Origin: Bacteroidaceae bacterium
Lineage (GTDB): Bacteria > Bacteroidota > Bacteroidia > Bacteroidales > Bacteroidaceae
Length of the DNA: 49,730 nucleotides
Assembly: GCA_017554605.1 (NCBI GenBank)
Contig: JAFZIA010000017.1
Location: 1-49,730, forward strand
Direction: 5' to 3'
The notes under the pieces were generated by a model. The model did no database searches. It had not been told where the DNA came from and saw only the letters and a program-made list of their open reading frames with translations. Position 1 is the first letter of the stretch, and each line of letters starts with the position of its first letter. Shown here in pieces: positions 1-8,720 of the stretch. The translations under genes were made by a program, and so were the position numbers.

Positions 1-379
1 CGGTCCTCACACTATTTCCTTAAAACCGCCTACCCGCAATTGAATTTCTTTTCGGCGTGCAGTTGGTCTGAAAATTACCTGCTTAAACAGATAAAATTAT
101 ATGGTGTTCCATTGATATAAGCAAATTACCCACACCTTTTTACTACTGAGCCGAACAAATCCCACTGCTACAGACTGCCAACAGAGCATTCTGTAACTTT
201 TTTATGAGCATAAAGAGAAAAACTGTACATTTTTTTCATAAAATTAAATATTTTTGTGACAATTTTTCATTAATTAGCATACAGCGATTATTATTTCGAT
301 TAAATTTGCAAGGCTACACAAACAAGCATAATATTATAAACAGACTGTAGAATATAATTATTAACCTAAACACTATTTT
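1..379. other. Non-coding leader region before the first gene
   Basis: No convincing gene is visible here. The last 150 bases are very AT-rich and contain the -7 promoter candidate at 301-308. Bases 126-153 form a composite element (TTACCCACA, 8 bases, CTACTGAGCCG) that recurs in inverted orientation at 49590-49617. The region may also hold the 3' flank of a gene lying outside the window. Confidence 0.6.
301..308 (+). promoter_or_regulatory. Promoter -7 element for the Ig-like secreted protein
   Basis: TAAATTTG, followed by C, matches the Bacteroidota -7 consensus TAnnTTTG exactly. It would give a 5' leader of about 65 nt before the ATG at 380. No exact -33 TTTG lies at the usual distance; TTAG at 274-277 is the nearest. 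Confidence 0.5.
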
Positions 380-1993
380 ATGAAAAAATTTACACTATTT
401 CTAATGTCAATGTTCTTGTTCCTGGGAACAGCAATGGCGCAGGACAATGCAGGTGACTTTTACCTGATTTCTGTAAAGCCCGACAGCAAGACTCCTGTTT
501 CGCGTGTCGACTACATTCAAATGGAATTCTCAAAGAATGTAGCCATAGCACTCCCCCAGGAGAGCATCACAATCAAGGAGCAGAGCTCGGGCATAGAGTA
601 CAAGATTTACAATGCGATGGCTTTCGACACTTATGCCATCTTCTACGTAGAGAAAGTATCGGGCGACAATGCCTCTGCAAAGAAAGACGGTAAAGAGGAG
701 GACGAAGTTGTAAGATACATCACCGAGGTTGGAACATACAGCTACACAATTCCCGCGGGTGTCATCACAAGCGTCGACGGCGACGAGTATGCAGGCGAGA
801 CATTCACATTCAGCATCGGCACACCCCTTGAAATTGTAGAGTACACTCCCAACGAGAACGGTACCGACAAGATTGAGAACATTCAGATAACATTCAACAA
901 GCCCATCACAAAAATCGAGATGCCCAGCAGCGGCCTTATGGTTGTAGACCTCTATTGGACACCCTTCTCGGCTATCAAGAACGATGTTACACTGAGCAAC
1001 GACAACAAGACCGTTACACTCTACCTCGAAGAGCCCATCACACTCATCGGTACATACTACCTCGACATCTACAACAACATCTTCACCAGCGAGGACGGCA
1101 CAAAGAACGAGTACACCAGCATTATGTTCAAGGTATCGGACAACCGTCCCTCGTTCACAACCAACCTTCAGGAGGGTGACAGAGTAAAGGAGATAAACAA
1201 CCTTGAGATTACTTTCAATAACGTAAAAGAGGTCAAGCTCATCGACGGCGCACCCAGCGTCATTGCCTATCTGCCCGGCGGCGGCGAGTCGACAGGTACA
1301 GCAAAGCTTGCCAACAACAAGATTACCGTAACATTTGACCAGAAGTTTACCGAGGAGGGCGACTATACATTCGTTATCCCCGACGGAATGTTCACAATGG
1401 ACGGAACAGCAAACGAGGAGCGTCAGATTAACGTAGTGCTCTACACATTCACAATCACTCCTCTGGAAGTTGTAGGCATCAGCCCCGAGGCTGGCAGCAT
1501 CGGCTCGTTCGAGAAGGTGGTGATACAGTTCAACCAGGACGTGGCACTTTCAATGGACGAGGACTGGCAGCAGATTTCACGCGAGATTACATTGACCAGC
1601 GGCGACAAGAAATACACTCTCACCTATAACTCTTCGTCAAACTCAAGCAAGGAGCTCGAGTATCTTGTGAACGCCACCTGGACAGGCTACGAGTACACCT
1701 CTACCCCCATCACAACCGAGGGGGAGTACACACTGGATCTGTCGCAGATTGTAGTAGACTTTGCCGCCGAGGACTACACCGACGAGTGGGGCTATCCCAA
1801 CAGAAGATGGCACGGTAAGGGCGAACGCTTGAGCGGCACATACACTTGGACCGTTACAGGCGAGACATCGGTAAAGGATATTGCTACAGATAACGGCAAC
1901 CAGGTTATCTACGACCTCACAGGCCGTCGCGTGGAGAGCATCAACAAAGCCGGCATCTACATTGTAAACGGCAAGAAGCTCATTATAAAGTAA
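380..1993 (+). CDS. Secreted protein of tandem Ig-like domains with C-terminal sorting-type tail
   Basis: A 537-residue exported protein of unknown function. Residues 1-20 (MKKFTLF...AMAQ) form a Sec signal peptide with a type I cleavage site and no lipobox. The body looks like about four modules of roughly 100-120 residues, each with an early strand of the type IQITFN, LEITFN or VIQFN and a closing GTY or GDYTF strand. This resembles bacterial Ig-like (Big_5/SbsA-type) folds. The last 30 residues (YDLTGRRV ... GIYIVNGKK) resemble a type A C-terminal sorting domain and are close to the tail of the LRR protein at 47500. It is likely cell-surface or secreted. It stands alone with its own promoter and a bidirectional terminator. 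No enzyme motif is visible. Confidence 0.85.
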   Translation: MKKFTLFLMSMFLFLGTAMAQDNAGDFYLISVKPDSKTPVSRVDYIQMEFSKNVAIALPQESITIKEQSSGIEYKIYNAMAFDTYAIFYVEKVSGDNASAKKDGKEEDEVVRYITEVGTYSYTIPAGVITSVDGDEYAGETFTFSIGTPLEIVEYTPNENGTDKIENIQITFNKPITKIEMPSSGLMVVDLYWTPFSAIKNDVTLSNDNKTVTLYLEEPITLIGTYYLDIYNNIFTSEDGTKNEYTSIMFKVSDNRPSFTTNLQEGDRVKEINNLEITFNNVKEVKLIDGAPSVIAYLPGGGESTGTAKLANNKITVTFDQKFTEEGDYTFVIPDGMFTMDGTANEERQINVVLYTFTITPLEVVGISPEAGSIGSFEKVVIQFNQDVALSMDEDWQQISREITLTSGDKKYTLTYNSSSNSSKELEYLVNATWTGYEYTSTPITTEGEYTLDLSQIVVDFAAEDYTDEWGYPNRRWHGKGERLSGTYTWTVTGETSVKDIATDNGNQVIYDLTGRRVESINKAGIYIVNGKKLIIK

Positions 1994-2030
1994 AAGGCTA
2001 CAGACGCATTTGAACAAATGCGACAGACAT

Positions 2031-2069
2031 AAAGAGAGGGCAGCCAAGAAAAATGGCTGCCCTCTCTTT
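2031..2069. terminator. Bidirectional terminator between convergent genes
   Basis: A perfect 16-bp stem (AAAGAGAGGGCAGCCA with its complement) around a 7-base loop lies between the stop codon at 1993 and the stop of the minus-strand operon at 2088. The stem ends in A- and T-rich bases on both sides, so it can serve both strands. Confidence 0.85.
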
Positions 2070-2087
2070 ATGTCATCAGCTATAGAA

Positions 2088-3269
2088 TTACTCCTTCTTA
2101 TCGAGATAGTAGAGGTCGCCCGAAAGAATCTGCTCCACACGCATAACCACCTCATCAATCTCCATATCCAGCGACACCGCACGTCCCTCGGGCTCAACAA
2201 GCACAATCCTCGGTGTCTTTTCAACGCCAAAGAGCTTGGCAACAGGAGAAGCAGCACCCTGACAGTCCGAAGCGTGCAGCCAGCCTTCGAGGTTCACACC
2301 CTTGCTGTTTATGGCGTCGTTCCACACAGCCGCATCGCCCACAAGTGCAAAGCTGACAACCACAAACTGCCCGGGATTGTCCTGTAACATCTTATGAAGA
2401 TACTGCAGTTCGGCAAGCATATTGTCCGATTTCTTGCAATCGGCAGCCCAGAAGTTCAGCACCACATATTTCCCGCGGTAGTCGCTCAAATGCCTTGTCT
2501 CGCCACTAAGCAGAGGCAGGGCAACATCGGGTACTTCGTTGCCCACCTTCATATTGCCTGCAAGCATCTTGTTGCGCAGGGAGAGGTAATAGGGGTGAGT
2601 GTGCAACAGTGTAGAGACAGCGTTTGTTACCTGTTCGGCATACGCGGGGGTGAGCTTGTCGAGCAGCGAGCGCTCCACCTCGAGCGGAGTCATTGCAGAG
2701 GCATTGTGGTCTATGAAGAAACGGAGCATAAGCCCGTATGTCTTTACAGCCTCCCTGGCCTCCAAACGCTTTACGGCAGCCTTTCCCCCGGCAGTCTCCA
2801 ACCACTGCGCTCCATTGCTCTCCTGGAGCGCTGCAAGCTGTTTGTCGAGCTCGTTTTTTCGGCTGTTCATCAGCGCCTTATACTCCGAGTATGTATCGTT
2901 GGTGGGAGTACCGCCCACACAGCTCTCCTGCGGACGTGCTGCCGATGCAGTAGTCACGGTAACCACTCCCGGCTCCACAAAGAGCTCTATCGCACCGTCG
3001 CCGTTGAATCCTGTTATACGATACAGCAGGGCAGGTTCTCCTTGTGCAAGGGTATATTCCAGCGTGTACTTTCCTTTTTTCACTTTAGCCTCGGCAACCA
3101 CAGTACCCTGTCCCTCCTCGCCGCAGCTCACAAGCTGCACCTTCTTCACAATCTTGCCGTCGCCCATACGTGTGTCGGCAATGCAGCCGTTAATGGTACA
3201 TTTCTCCTGTGCAACAGCCGCAACACACACAACTGCAAATATTATTGTCGATAAAATTCTGTTCAGCAT
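2088..3269 (-). CDS. TlpA-like periplasmic protein with degenerate CKKS motif
   Basis: This is the last gene of the SusCD operon. I chose the ATG at 3269 because it directly begins a signal peptide (MLNRILSTIIF...VAAVAQ); the longer frame to 3299 would overlap the upstream gene and put a charged tail before it. The product is 393 aa: an N-terminal beta-rich domain of the type found in DUF4369/TlpA proteins, a helical middle, and a thioredoxin-like fold from about residue 245 (PDVALPLLSGE, then YVVLNFWAADCKKSD). The active-site motif is C278-K-K-S281, so the second cysteine is missing and ordinary dithiol exchange is not expected. A CxxS site can still bind thiols, act in monothiol isomerase chemistry, or be purely structural. 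It is a close paralogue of the upstream gene (both share GFxxGAI and GGTPxND). Confidence 0.85.
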   Translation of the reverse strand: MLNRILSTIIFAVVCVAAVAQEKCTINGCIADTRMGDGKIVKKVQLVSCGEEGQGTVVAEAKVKKGKYTLEYTLAQGEPALLYRITGFNGDGAIELFVEPGVVTVTTASAARPQESCVGGTPTNDTYSEYKALMNSRKNELDKQLAALQESNGAQWLETAGGKAAVKRLEAREAVKTYGLMLRFFIDHNASAMTPLEVERSLLDKLTPAYAEQVTNAVSTLLHTHPYYLSLRNKMLAGNMKVGNEVPDVALPLLSGETRHLSDYRGKYVVLNFWAADCKKSDNMLAELQYLHKMLQDNPGQFVVVSFALVGDAAVWNDAINSKGVNLEGWLHASDCQGAASPVAKLFGVEKTPRIVLVEPEGRAVSLDMEIDEVVMRVEQILSGDLYYLDKKE

Positions 3270-3282
3270 ACCTTTATATATT

Positions 3283-4434
3283 TTATTTGTTTCCACCATC
3301 TACAATGCTCCTCAATCTCTTTACCATCTCCTCGCCCCTCAGGTTGAACTGCACGACATTACCCTCGGGGTCGATGAGCGCAGTGAAAGGAACACCCTTC
3401 ACGCCGAAGAGCTTCACTCCATCGCTGCCCCACCCTTTGAGCGTAGAGATATGTATCCAATTGCTGTGAGTGAGTCCATTCTTCTCGATACAATTCACCC
3501 AGTCGTTCATCTTGTTGTCTATCGAGTAGCTGAGCACCACAAGATTATCGCTGTTCTCCGAATATGCAAGCGCCTCTTTCAGGTAGGGAATCTCGCGGCG
3601 GCAAGGTGCGCACCAGCTTGCCCAAAAGTCTATGAACACATACTTCCCTCTGAGGTCCGAGAGTGAGACGGTGCGTCCGTCGGGTGTACTACCGCTTATG
3701 TCGGGAGCCTCAGCGCCAATCTTAAGGTTGGCAGCACGCACATCGTTCACAAGTTCCTTGTACATAGGCTGCACGTGCAGCTCCTGCGGCAGGGCATCGA
3801 GGAAATCCTTTACAACATCGGTTGTAAAGGTGGGCACAATGGCATATTTGATTATATACAGAACAACGGGCGACTCGATATTCTCGTATACAAAATCCAT
3901 TATCGACACCTTGAAATGCAGGTTGTTCACATAGAATGTGGGCGAAGTGAATGCCAGTTCGGCAGCCTGGTCGCCCCTTATCCCGTCGGGGATACTCTGC
4001 TGCGCCAGCTTCATTCGCTCCTTGCTCTCCTTGATACAGTTGTTGTTGCGGTCGATATATGCCTGATAGACATCGTTGCAGGGAGTACCGCCTATCCTTG
4101 CTCCAACGGGATACGCAGCATCGAAAGGACCTACCTTAATCTCGCCCTCTTCGAGGAACACCTGTATTGCACCATTGTCGAATCCCGTAATATTACACAA
4201 CTCAAGAAGTTCGGGTACCGTACCTTCGAGCACAAAGCGGTTGTTTACCACAGGCGCAGTGGCAATCACCACCGGCGCACCGTCTACTGTGCGCTCGAGC
4301 TTTACCTCCTTCACAATCTCGTCGCTGTAACACATTGCAGGGCTGCTCATCTCGCCCCTGATGACGAATTTCCTCTCCTGCGCTGTTGCCAATGTCGCTA
4401 TTGCCAACAATGTAAATAGAACTATCTTTTTCAT
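3283..4434 (-). CDS. TlpA family thioredoxin-like protein (CAPC)
   Basis: A 383-aa protein exported by the signal peptide MKKIVLFTLLAIATLATAQ. Residues 20 to about 110 form the N-terminal beta domain common in Bacteroidota TlpA relatives. A helical linker follows, then a C-terminal thioredoxin fold from about residue 238 (GAEAPDISG, FIDFWASWCAPCRREIPYL) with redox cysteines C275 and C278. The cis-proline loop is seen as GVKGVPFTALIDPEG. TlpA-type proteins usually reduce or exchange disulfides on periplasmic clients. Here the gene sits 24 bp after another TlpA gene and before the degenerate copy, all downstream of SusC/SusD, so a role in handling the imported ligand or in maintaining the import complex is inferred. 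Confidence 0.9.
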   Translation of the reverse strand: MKKIVLFTLLAIATLATAQERKFVIRGEMSSPAMCYSDEIVKEVKLERTVDGAPVVIATAPVVNNRFVLEGTVPELLELCNITGFDNGAIQVFLEEGEIKVGPFDAAYPVGARIGGTPCNDVYQAYIDRNNNCIKESKERMKLAQQSIPDGIRGDQAAELAFTSPTFYVNNLHFKVSIMDFVYENIESPVVLYIIKYAIVPTFTTDVVKDFLDALPQELHVQPMYKELVNDVRAANLKIGAEAPDISGSTPDGRTVSLSDLRGKYVFIDFWASWCAPCRREIPYLKEALAYSENSDNLVVLSYSIDNKMNDWVNCIEKNGLTHSNWIHISTLKGWGSDGVKLFGVKGVPFTALIDPEGNVVQFNLRGEEMVKRLRSIVDGGNK

Positions 4435-4458
4435 TTCCTTCTTTTATATGATTGTCCT

Positions 4459-5559
4459 TTACTGTAGATTCTCCTGCAAGAAGCTCTTAAGTTGCTCACC
4501 GCGCAGCCCCGTTGCAATAATATTATTATCCTCGTCGAGAATAAAGAGTGCGGGCACCCCCTTGACATTGTAGAGACGTACAACCTCGCAGTTCCACCCT
4601 TGCAACGACGATATATTCACCCACTCCAACCCGTCTTTTTCGACAGCCTTGCTCCAGGCAGCCTTGTTCGTATCGAGCGATACACCGATAATGACAAGTC
4701 CCTTATCCTTGAACTCGTCGTAAAGAGCCTTGAGCGCAGGGTTGTTCAGGCGGCAAGGTCCGCACCAGCTTGCCCAGAAATCTATGATTTTTATTTTACC
4801 TTTCACGGCGCTCATTGTAATCTCGTTGCCGTCCTTGTCGGGCAGTGTAAAATCGGGAGCTTTTGCTCCTCCCGCCACCTTAGACAAACGGGCAATGCGC
4901 TCCTTGATTATACGTCCGTACTGTGAGTTCCTTGCACCCTCGCCCAACGACGCATACATACTCTTTGTCTCCTTGAGAGCCGCATCGCGCATCACGATGT
5001 TCGAATATACGGTATATGCTGATATTACATTATCGTTGCTGGCAAGGAAGCCGTTTGTAAGCTCCCGCAGATAATCCTTCTCGCGTTTGAGAGTGTCGTT
5101 CACAAGGCTTGCGCTGCGGAACTTCCTGTTCGAACGGTGGGCATCGTAGGTCACCTGCAACTCGTCAATCACAGCACGCAACGAGTCGGACGTCCTCAAA
5201 TGGGCAGTGTAGGCGTTGTTCAGATTGCCGCCGTTAATGTAAAAGTCCGGTCCATCGCACAGATATGCCCTGTACGATGCTCCAGGCTCGGCTATCAGCA
5301 TAAAACCACCCGAATAACCCTCTACAATGAGCTGCGCCACCGTAGGTTCAGATGCAACTGCCTTGAGTGTGAATTTTCCTTTCTTGAAGTCACAACTGCC
5401 CAAAGTATCGGTATTCTCCTCCGACGTGCGCGCAAGCAGATGCAAGCGGCCTTTTTTAATACCCTCAATCTCTCCTTTGATTATAATATTGCTCTCCTGC
5501 GCAATTGCCGCTGTCACGCAATGCGCAACGAGCAGCGCAAATAATATTACCCTTTTCAT
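4459..5559 (-). CDS. TlpA family thioredoxin-like protein with DUF4369-like N-domain (CGPC)
   Basis: A 366-aa exported protein with signal peptide residues 1-20 (MKRVILFALL...AIAQ). The N-domain (ESNIIIKGEIEGIKKG...) is the DUF4369 type. The thioredoxin domain starts near residue 232 (KAPDFTLPDKDGNE) and carries the canonical WASWCGPC with C266 and C269, plus the cis-Pro loop NVKGVPALFIL. This is the most canonical of the three TlpA copies and would be the redox-competent one. It begins 12 bp after the PKD-like lipoprotein gene, so it is part of the same transcript as SusC/SusD. Confidence 0.92.
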   Translation of the reverse strand: MKRVILFALLVAHCVTAAIAQESNIIIKGEIEGIKKGRLHLLARTSEENTDTLGSCDFKKGKFTLKAVASEPTVAQLIVEGYSGGFMLIAEPGASYRAYLCDGPDFYINGGNLNNAYTAHLRTSDSLRAVIDELQVTYDAHRSNRKFRSASLVNDTLKREKDYLRELTNGFLASNDNVISAYTVYSNIVMRDAALKETKSMYASLGEGARNSQYGRIIKERIARLSKVAGGAKAPDFTLPDKDGNEITMSAVKGKIKIIDFWASWCGPCRLNNPALKALYDEFKDKGLVIIGVSLDTNKAAWSKAVEKDGLEWVNISSLQGWNCEVVRLYNVKGVPALFILDEDNNIIATGLRGEQLKSFLQENLQ

Positions 5560-5571
5560 TGTTCCCTATCG

Positions 5572-7296
5572 TTAGTAAACCATCTTGTAAATATACTCGT
5601 TCACAAACTGAATGTCCTTAATCTCGCCCCACAGATTGCCGTCGTTGTCCCTGTCGTAGAAGAGCGGCGCATAGCCGGTATCCACGTCGGCTGCTGTTGT
5701 GAGCTTTATCTCGCCTACAGCTCCGTTCTTGCCATTCGACATTACAATGTTCATATAGAGCCCAAGGTCGACGCTGAACGAGCTGCTCTCCTCGGTGCGG
5801 AACTTTATGCCTGTCACGTCGTATCCCTGCGGAGCTTCGTAGACAACATACCTGTCGCCGTTCGACACATTGTAGCGGTAGACGGTACCGCCCTCGGCAA
5901 AGAATAGGTTGTTGGTGGTGAACCAGGAGTTGTAAGTTATTGTAGAGAAGGCGGTTGGATTGAATCCACCGAGTCTCTTCTCGCCTATTATCGCGTAGGC
6001 CGAGAGAGCCTCCTGCTCGCCGGCCGCGCTGCTTGTAGCCTTTATCTTGCTTCCGTCGCCAATATTGAGCATCTGCAGTTCATAGCGGTAATAATCGCCG
6101 CTCGCCTCGTCCCTGAATATGAAATAGACATTCTGCTGTTCATAGTTGTCGCGATAGTTTATATATCCCGTCACCGCAGTCATCTCGGCCGGAGATTTCT
6201 GCAGTCCCTGGAATTTCACGTTCGCGTCGAGCAGAGGACTCATTGATATGTAGCCAGGCTTAATGGAGCTTGCCTCGTCTACCGCAAAGCCCGCATCGCT
6301 CTTCGACGAATAGAGAAAACGTCCGTTCCTTGCGTCCCACAGCAGGAAGCGGTTGTGCGTGATTGCAGCAGCGGTAATCTCATAATCGTCCTGATGCAGT
6401 GCATCACTGTTCTGCTCGCAGCCATAGCCAGGTTTATATAGCGCGTGCACATAGTTGCCCACATATACCTCGCCATTCTCCGAGAGTACCACCTTGTACA
6501 TAGTGTAGTTCGAGGGGTCGCCCGTCTGTACGGTTCTCCTGTAAGAGAAATTCTCACTCTCGGGCTTGAATATCTGCTGCGCGGTATATTTCACCTTCAT
6601 TCCGTAAGGATTATATGCCCTTGTCTCGCCGTTGCTGCTGTAGACGGTGAGAGTGTTCGTCTCGCCAATGTTCGTGAGGTTTTCGGGAATATTCATAAAG
6701 GTGGTGTAACCGAAGCCTGCCGCATTCCCGTAGTGGTTGTTGTCCTTTGTCACCGACTTTACATCGGTGTAGATTTTTGTCTCGTTGCCAATGACCTCAA
6801 TGTTGCCCACCTTGCGCTTGCCCTCCTCGCCGTGCAGCACAAAAAGGCTGTTCTTGAAGACAGGGCGCGTGTTTATCTTGAATGCCGAATAGTGCGAGAG
6901 GTCGGTGCTCTTGTCGTATATCTGCAAGAAAATGTCGTATGACATTGCTGTTCCCACAGGCAGGTCGAATTCCAGGAAACCTTTGGTATGTATCGTGTCC
7001 CTCACACTCTTGCCGCTCTCGTCGCTGTAGGTACGGTACCAGTAGAACTCAAGGTTGTCGAGGTCCTTTGCAATGGTCTGCTCCACTGCAGCCTCAACAC
7101 GGCGTGTCCTGCTATCCTCCTCGAGTGCCTGTTGCACCTCGATGACATTGCCGCTTGCAGTCATCACCACCGAGGGCGAGAATGTAACAGAGAGAATCTC
7201 GTTCATCGAGTCCAACGTATAGTCGTAGTTGCCCTTGTCCTCGTAGCAGGCTGTGAACAGGGTTGCAAATAACAGAAGTGATGCTATCTTTTTCAT
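5572..7296 (-). CDS. PKD-like family surface lipoprotein
   Basis: A 574-aa lipoprotein. The signal ends in LFTAC with the acylated cysteine at residue 17, followed by YEDKGNYDY, an opening typical of the PKD-like family lipoproteins encoded beside SusC/SusD. The remainder is a beta-rich region with HGEEG and NPYGM segments and many aromatic residues. I see no catalytic motif. It follows the DUF4843 gene by 30 bp. From memory, the Bacteroides thetaiotaomicron peptide importer BT2261-BT2264 carries two accessory lipoproteins of this kind bound to the SusCD pair, so a ligand-binding accessory role on the cell surface is inferred. Confidence 0.82.
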   Translation of the reverse strand: MKKIASLLLFATLFTACYEDKGNYDYTLDSMNEILSVTFSPSVVMTASGNVIEVQQALEEDSRTRRVEAAVEQTIAKDLDNLEFYWYRTYSDESGKSVRDTIHTKGFLEFDLPVGTAMSYDIFLQIYDKSTDLSHYSAFKINTRPVFKNSLFVLHGEEGKRKVGNIEVIGNETKIYTDVKSVTKDNNHYGNAAGFGYTTFMNIPENLTNIGETNTLTVYSSNGETRAYNPYGMKVKYTAQQIFKPESENFSYRRTVQTGDPSNYTMYKVVLSENGEVYVGNYVHALYKPGYGCEQNSDALHQDDYEITAAAITHNRFLLWDARNGRFLYSSKSDAGFAVDEASSIKPGYISMSPLLDANVKFQGLQKSPAEMTAVTGYINYRDNYEQQNVYFIFRDEASGDYYRYELQMLNIGDGSKIKATSSAAGEQEALSAYAIIGEKRLGGFNPTAFSTITYNSWFTTNNLFFAEGGTVYRYNVSNGDRYVVYEAPQGYDVTGIKFRTEESSSFSVDLGLYMNIVMSNGKNGAVGEIKLTTAADVDTGYAPLFYDRDNDGNLWGEIKDIQFVNEYIYKMVY

Positions 7297-7326
7297 ATTG
7301 CTGTCTTTTACTTTTTCATTTATGGA

Positions 7327-8676
7327 TTAATCGAGCTCAACATCGGGAATGTCGAAACGGCGCGATGCGGGACGCTTGTCGTTGGCAGCCTTTATCACGC
7401 GGTAGCACTCCTTGAGGCGCTCCTCGCCCGAGAGTCCATTCTTTCCGAGCTTAGAGCTGTCCCAGCAGAATGTGCCGTTCGCGCTGTCGTATGCAAAGGG
7501 CAAGATTGACGCTGCGATAAAATTCTCCTCTCCGTCCTCCTTTGACATTGTCTTGAGCATAAACTGGTACTTGTCGTCGCTGTACTCACCGAAGTATTTC
7601 TTTGCAATCACGGCTGTTCCAAGAGAATTGGAGTCCTCCCACCAGAAAGGTATCCTCACGGTGTAGTTGACATTGTTCCTTATCTCTACCCAGAAGAGGT
7701 TCTTGTACTCTGAGATTAGATAGCCCGCCATTGCGTAGCTGTAATACTCGTTGAGCATTGTAAACACGTCGATCTTGTGGAAATTGTCGGCCTCTTCCTG
7801 CATCTTGGCAACACCCTCCTCGCTTGCGAACAGGGCAGCCACGTTCCTTGTATCGGAACCGCCGAGCATAGTTGTAAAGCGGCAGAACTTGTTTGCACGG
7901 AACACTCCCAGATAAGGCTCATACGCGCTCCAGAAATAAGGCTCGGTATAAGAGGGATAATCGGTCTCGGCAAGTATGGGCAGGTCCACCTCTATCGGCT
8001 CTGCGGGAGCTGTTGCAAGCAGGGCATTCACAGCGCTCACATTAAGGCCGACTATCGAGTCGAATATGTGCATAGCCGTGCCCTCGTCGTACAGATTGGA
8101 GTAGAAACGGTTGTTGCCCGTATGCTCGGCAAGGAAGATATGCTTCTCCTTGCTCCAGATGCCAAGATATGTATCCACGTGGCTGTACCACACTGCGGGT
8201 TTCTCGTAGCTCTCTGTAACATACAGGTTTATCTCGTTCTTGCCGTTTATACCGGTGCCAATGTCGCCGCTTCCGTCAAGATAGATGCACACGGCATAGG
8301 TAACCTCCTCAACCAGGGGACGCTTTACCTTTATTGCAATCTGCTTTTCATACTCCCTGTTGGCAAATACCACCTCGTCTATTGTAACATCGGCAAGCTC
8401 GTATCCCTCAACCTCCTTTGTCTTTACCGCAAGCGTGCGTTCCTTGTCCATAAGATAGCCCAGCAGCTTTACATTCAATGTTACGGTGACAGTGTCGGGA
8501 GCACCCACTATGTGCTCGCTGAAATTAAGCACCTTCTCGAAATCGGCTGCATATTCGTAGTCGAAATATGCTCCGTTTGCATTCTTGTCGAAAAAGTCGG
8601 GCTCTACACGCTCGCAGGAAACAAAAGTAAATGCAACCGCAAAAGCCGCTATTATATAAAGAATATTCCTTTTCAT
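7327..8676 (-). CDS. DUF4843 domain lipoprotein
   Basis: A 449-aa lipoprotein with the signal MKRNILYIIAAFAVAFTFVSC and lipid-modified C21. The segment around residues 33-150 (AYFDYEYAADFEKVLNFSEH... VTLNVKLLGYLMDKERTLAVK) is the beta-sandwich typical of DUF4843, a domain nearly always coded with SusC/SusD and a PKD-like lipoprotein. The C-terminal half (WKEKH-like surface segments, then KLGKNGLSGEERLKECYRV near the end) is family-specific. Expected location is the outer leaflet of the outer membrane as part of the importer. No enzyme signature is visible. Confidence 0.85.
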   Translation of the reverse strand: MKRNILYIIAAFAVAFTFVSCERVEPDFFDKNANGAYFDYEYAADFEKVLNFSEHIVGAPDTVTVTLNVKLLGYLMDKERTLAVKTKEVEGYELADVTIDEVVFANREYEKQIAIKVKRPLVEEVTYAVCIYLDGSGDIGTGINGKNEINLYVTESYEKPAVWYSHVDTYLGIWSKEKHIFLAEHTGNNRFYSNLYDEGTAMHIFDSIVGLNVSAVNALLATAPAEPIEVDLPILAETDYPSYTEPYFWSAYEPYLGVFRANKFCRFTTMLGGSDTRNVAALFASEEGVAKMQEEADNFHKIDVFTMLNEYYSYAMAGYLISEYKNLFWVEIRNNVNYTVRIPFWWEDSNSLGTAVIAKKYFGEYSDDKYQFMLKTMSKEDGEENFIAASILPFAYDSANGTFCWDSSKLGKNGLSGEERLKECYRVIKAANDKRPASRRFDIPDVELD

Positions 8677-8720
8677 AAGATATTATGTATCGTGTTTGAA
8701 CATTTATTGGCAACAATCTA

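Noticed and set aside
2010..3254. Long plus-strand open frames opposite the TlpA genes
   Set aside because: They are antisense frames with no domain, no ribosome site and cysteine/histidine-rich translation; similar shadows occur opposite most genes here.
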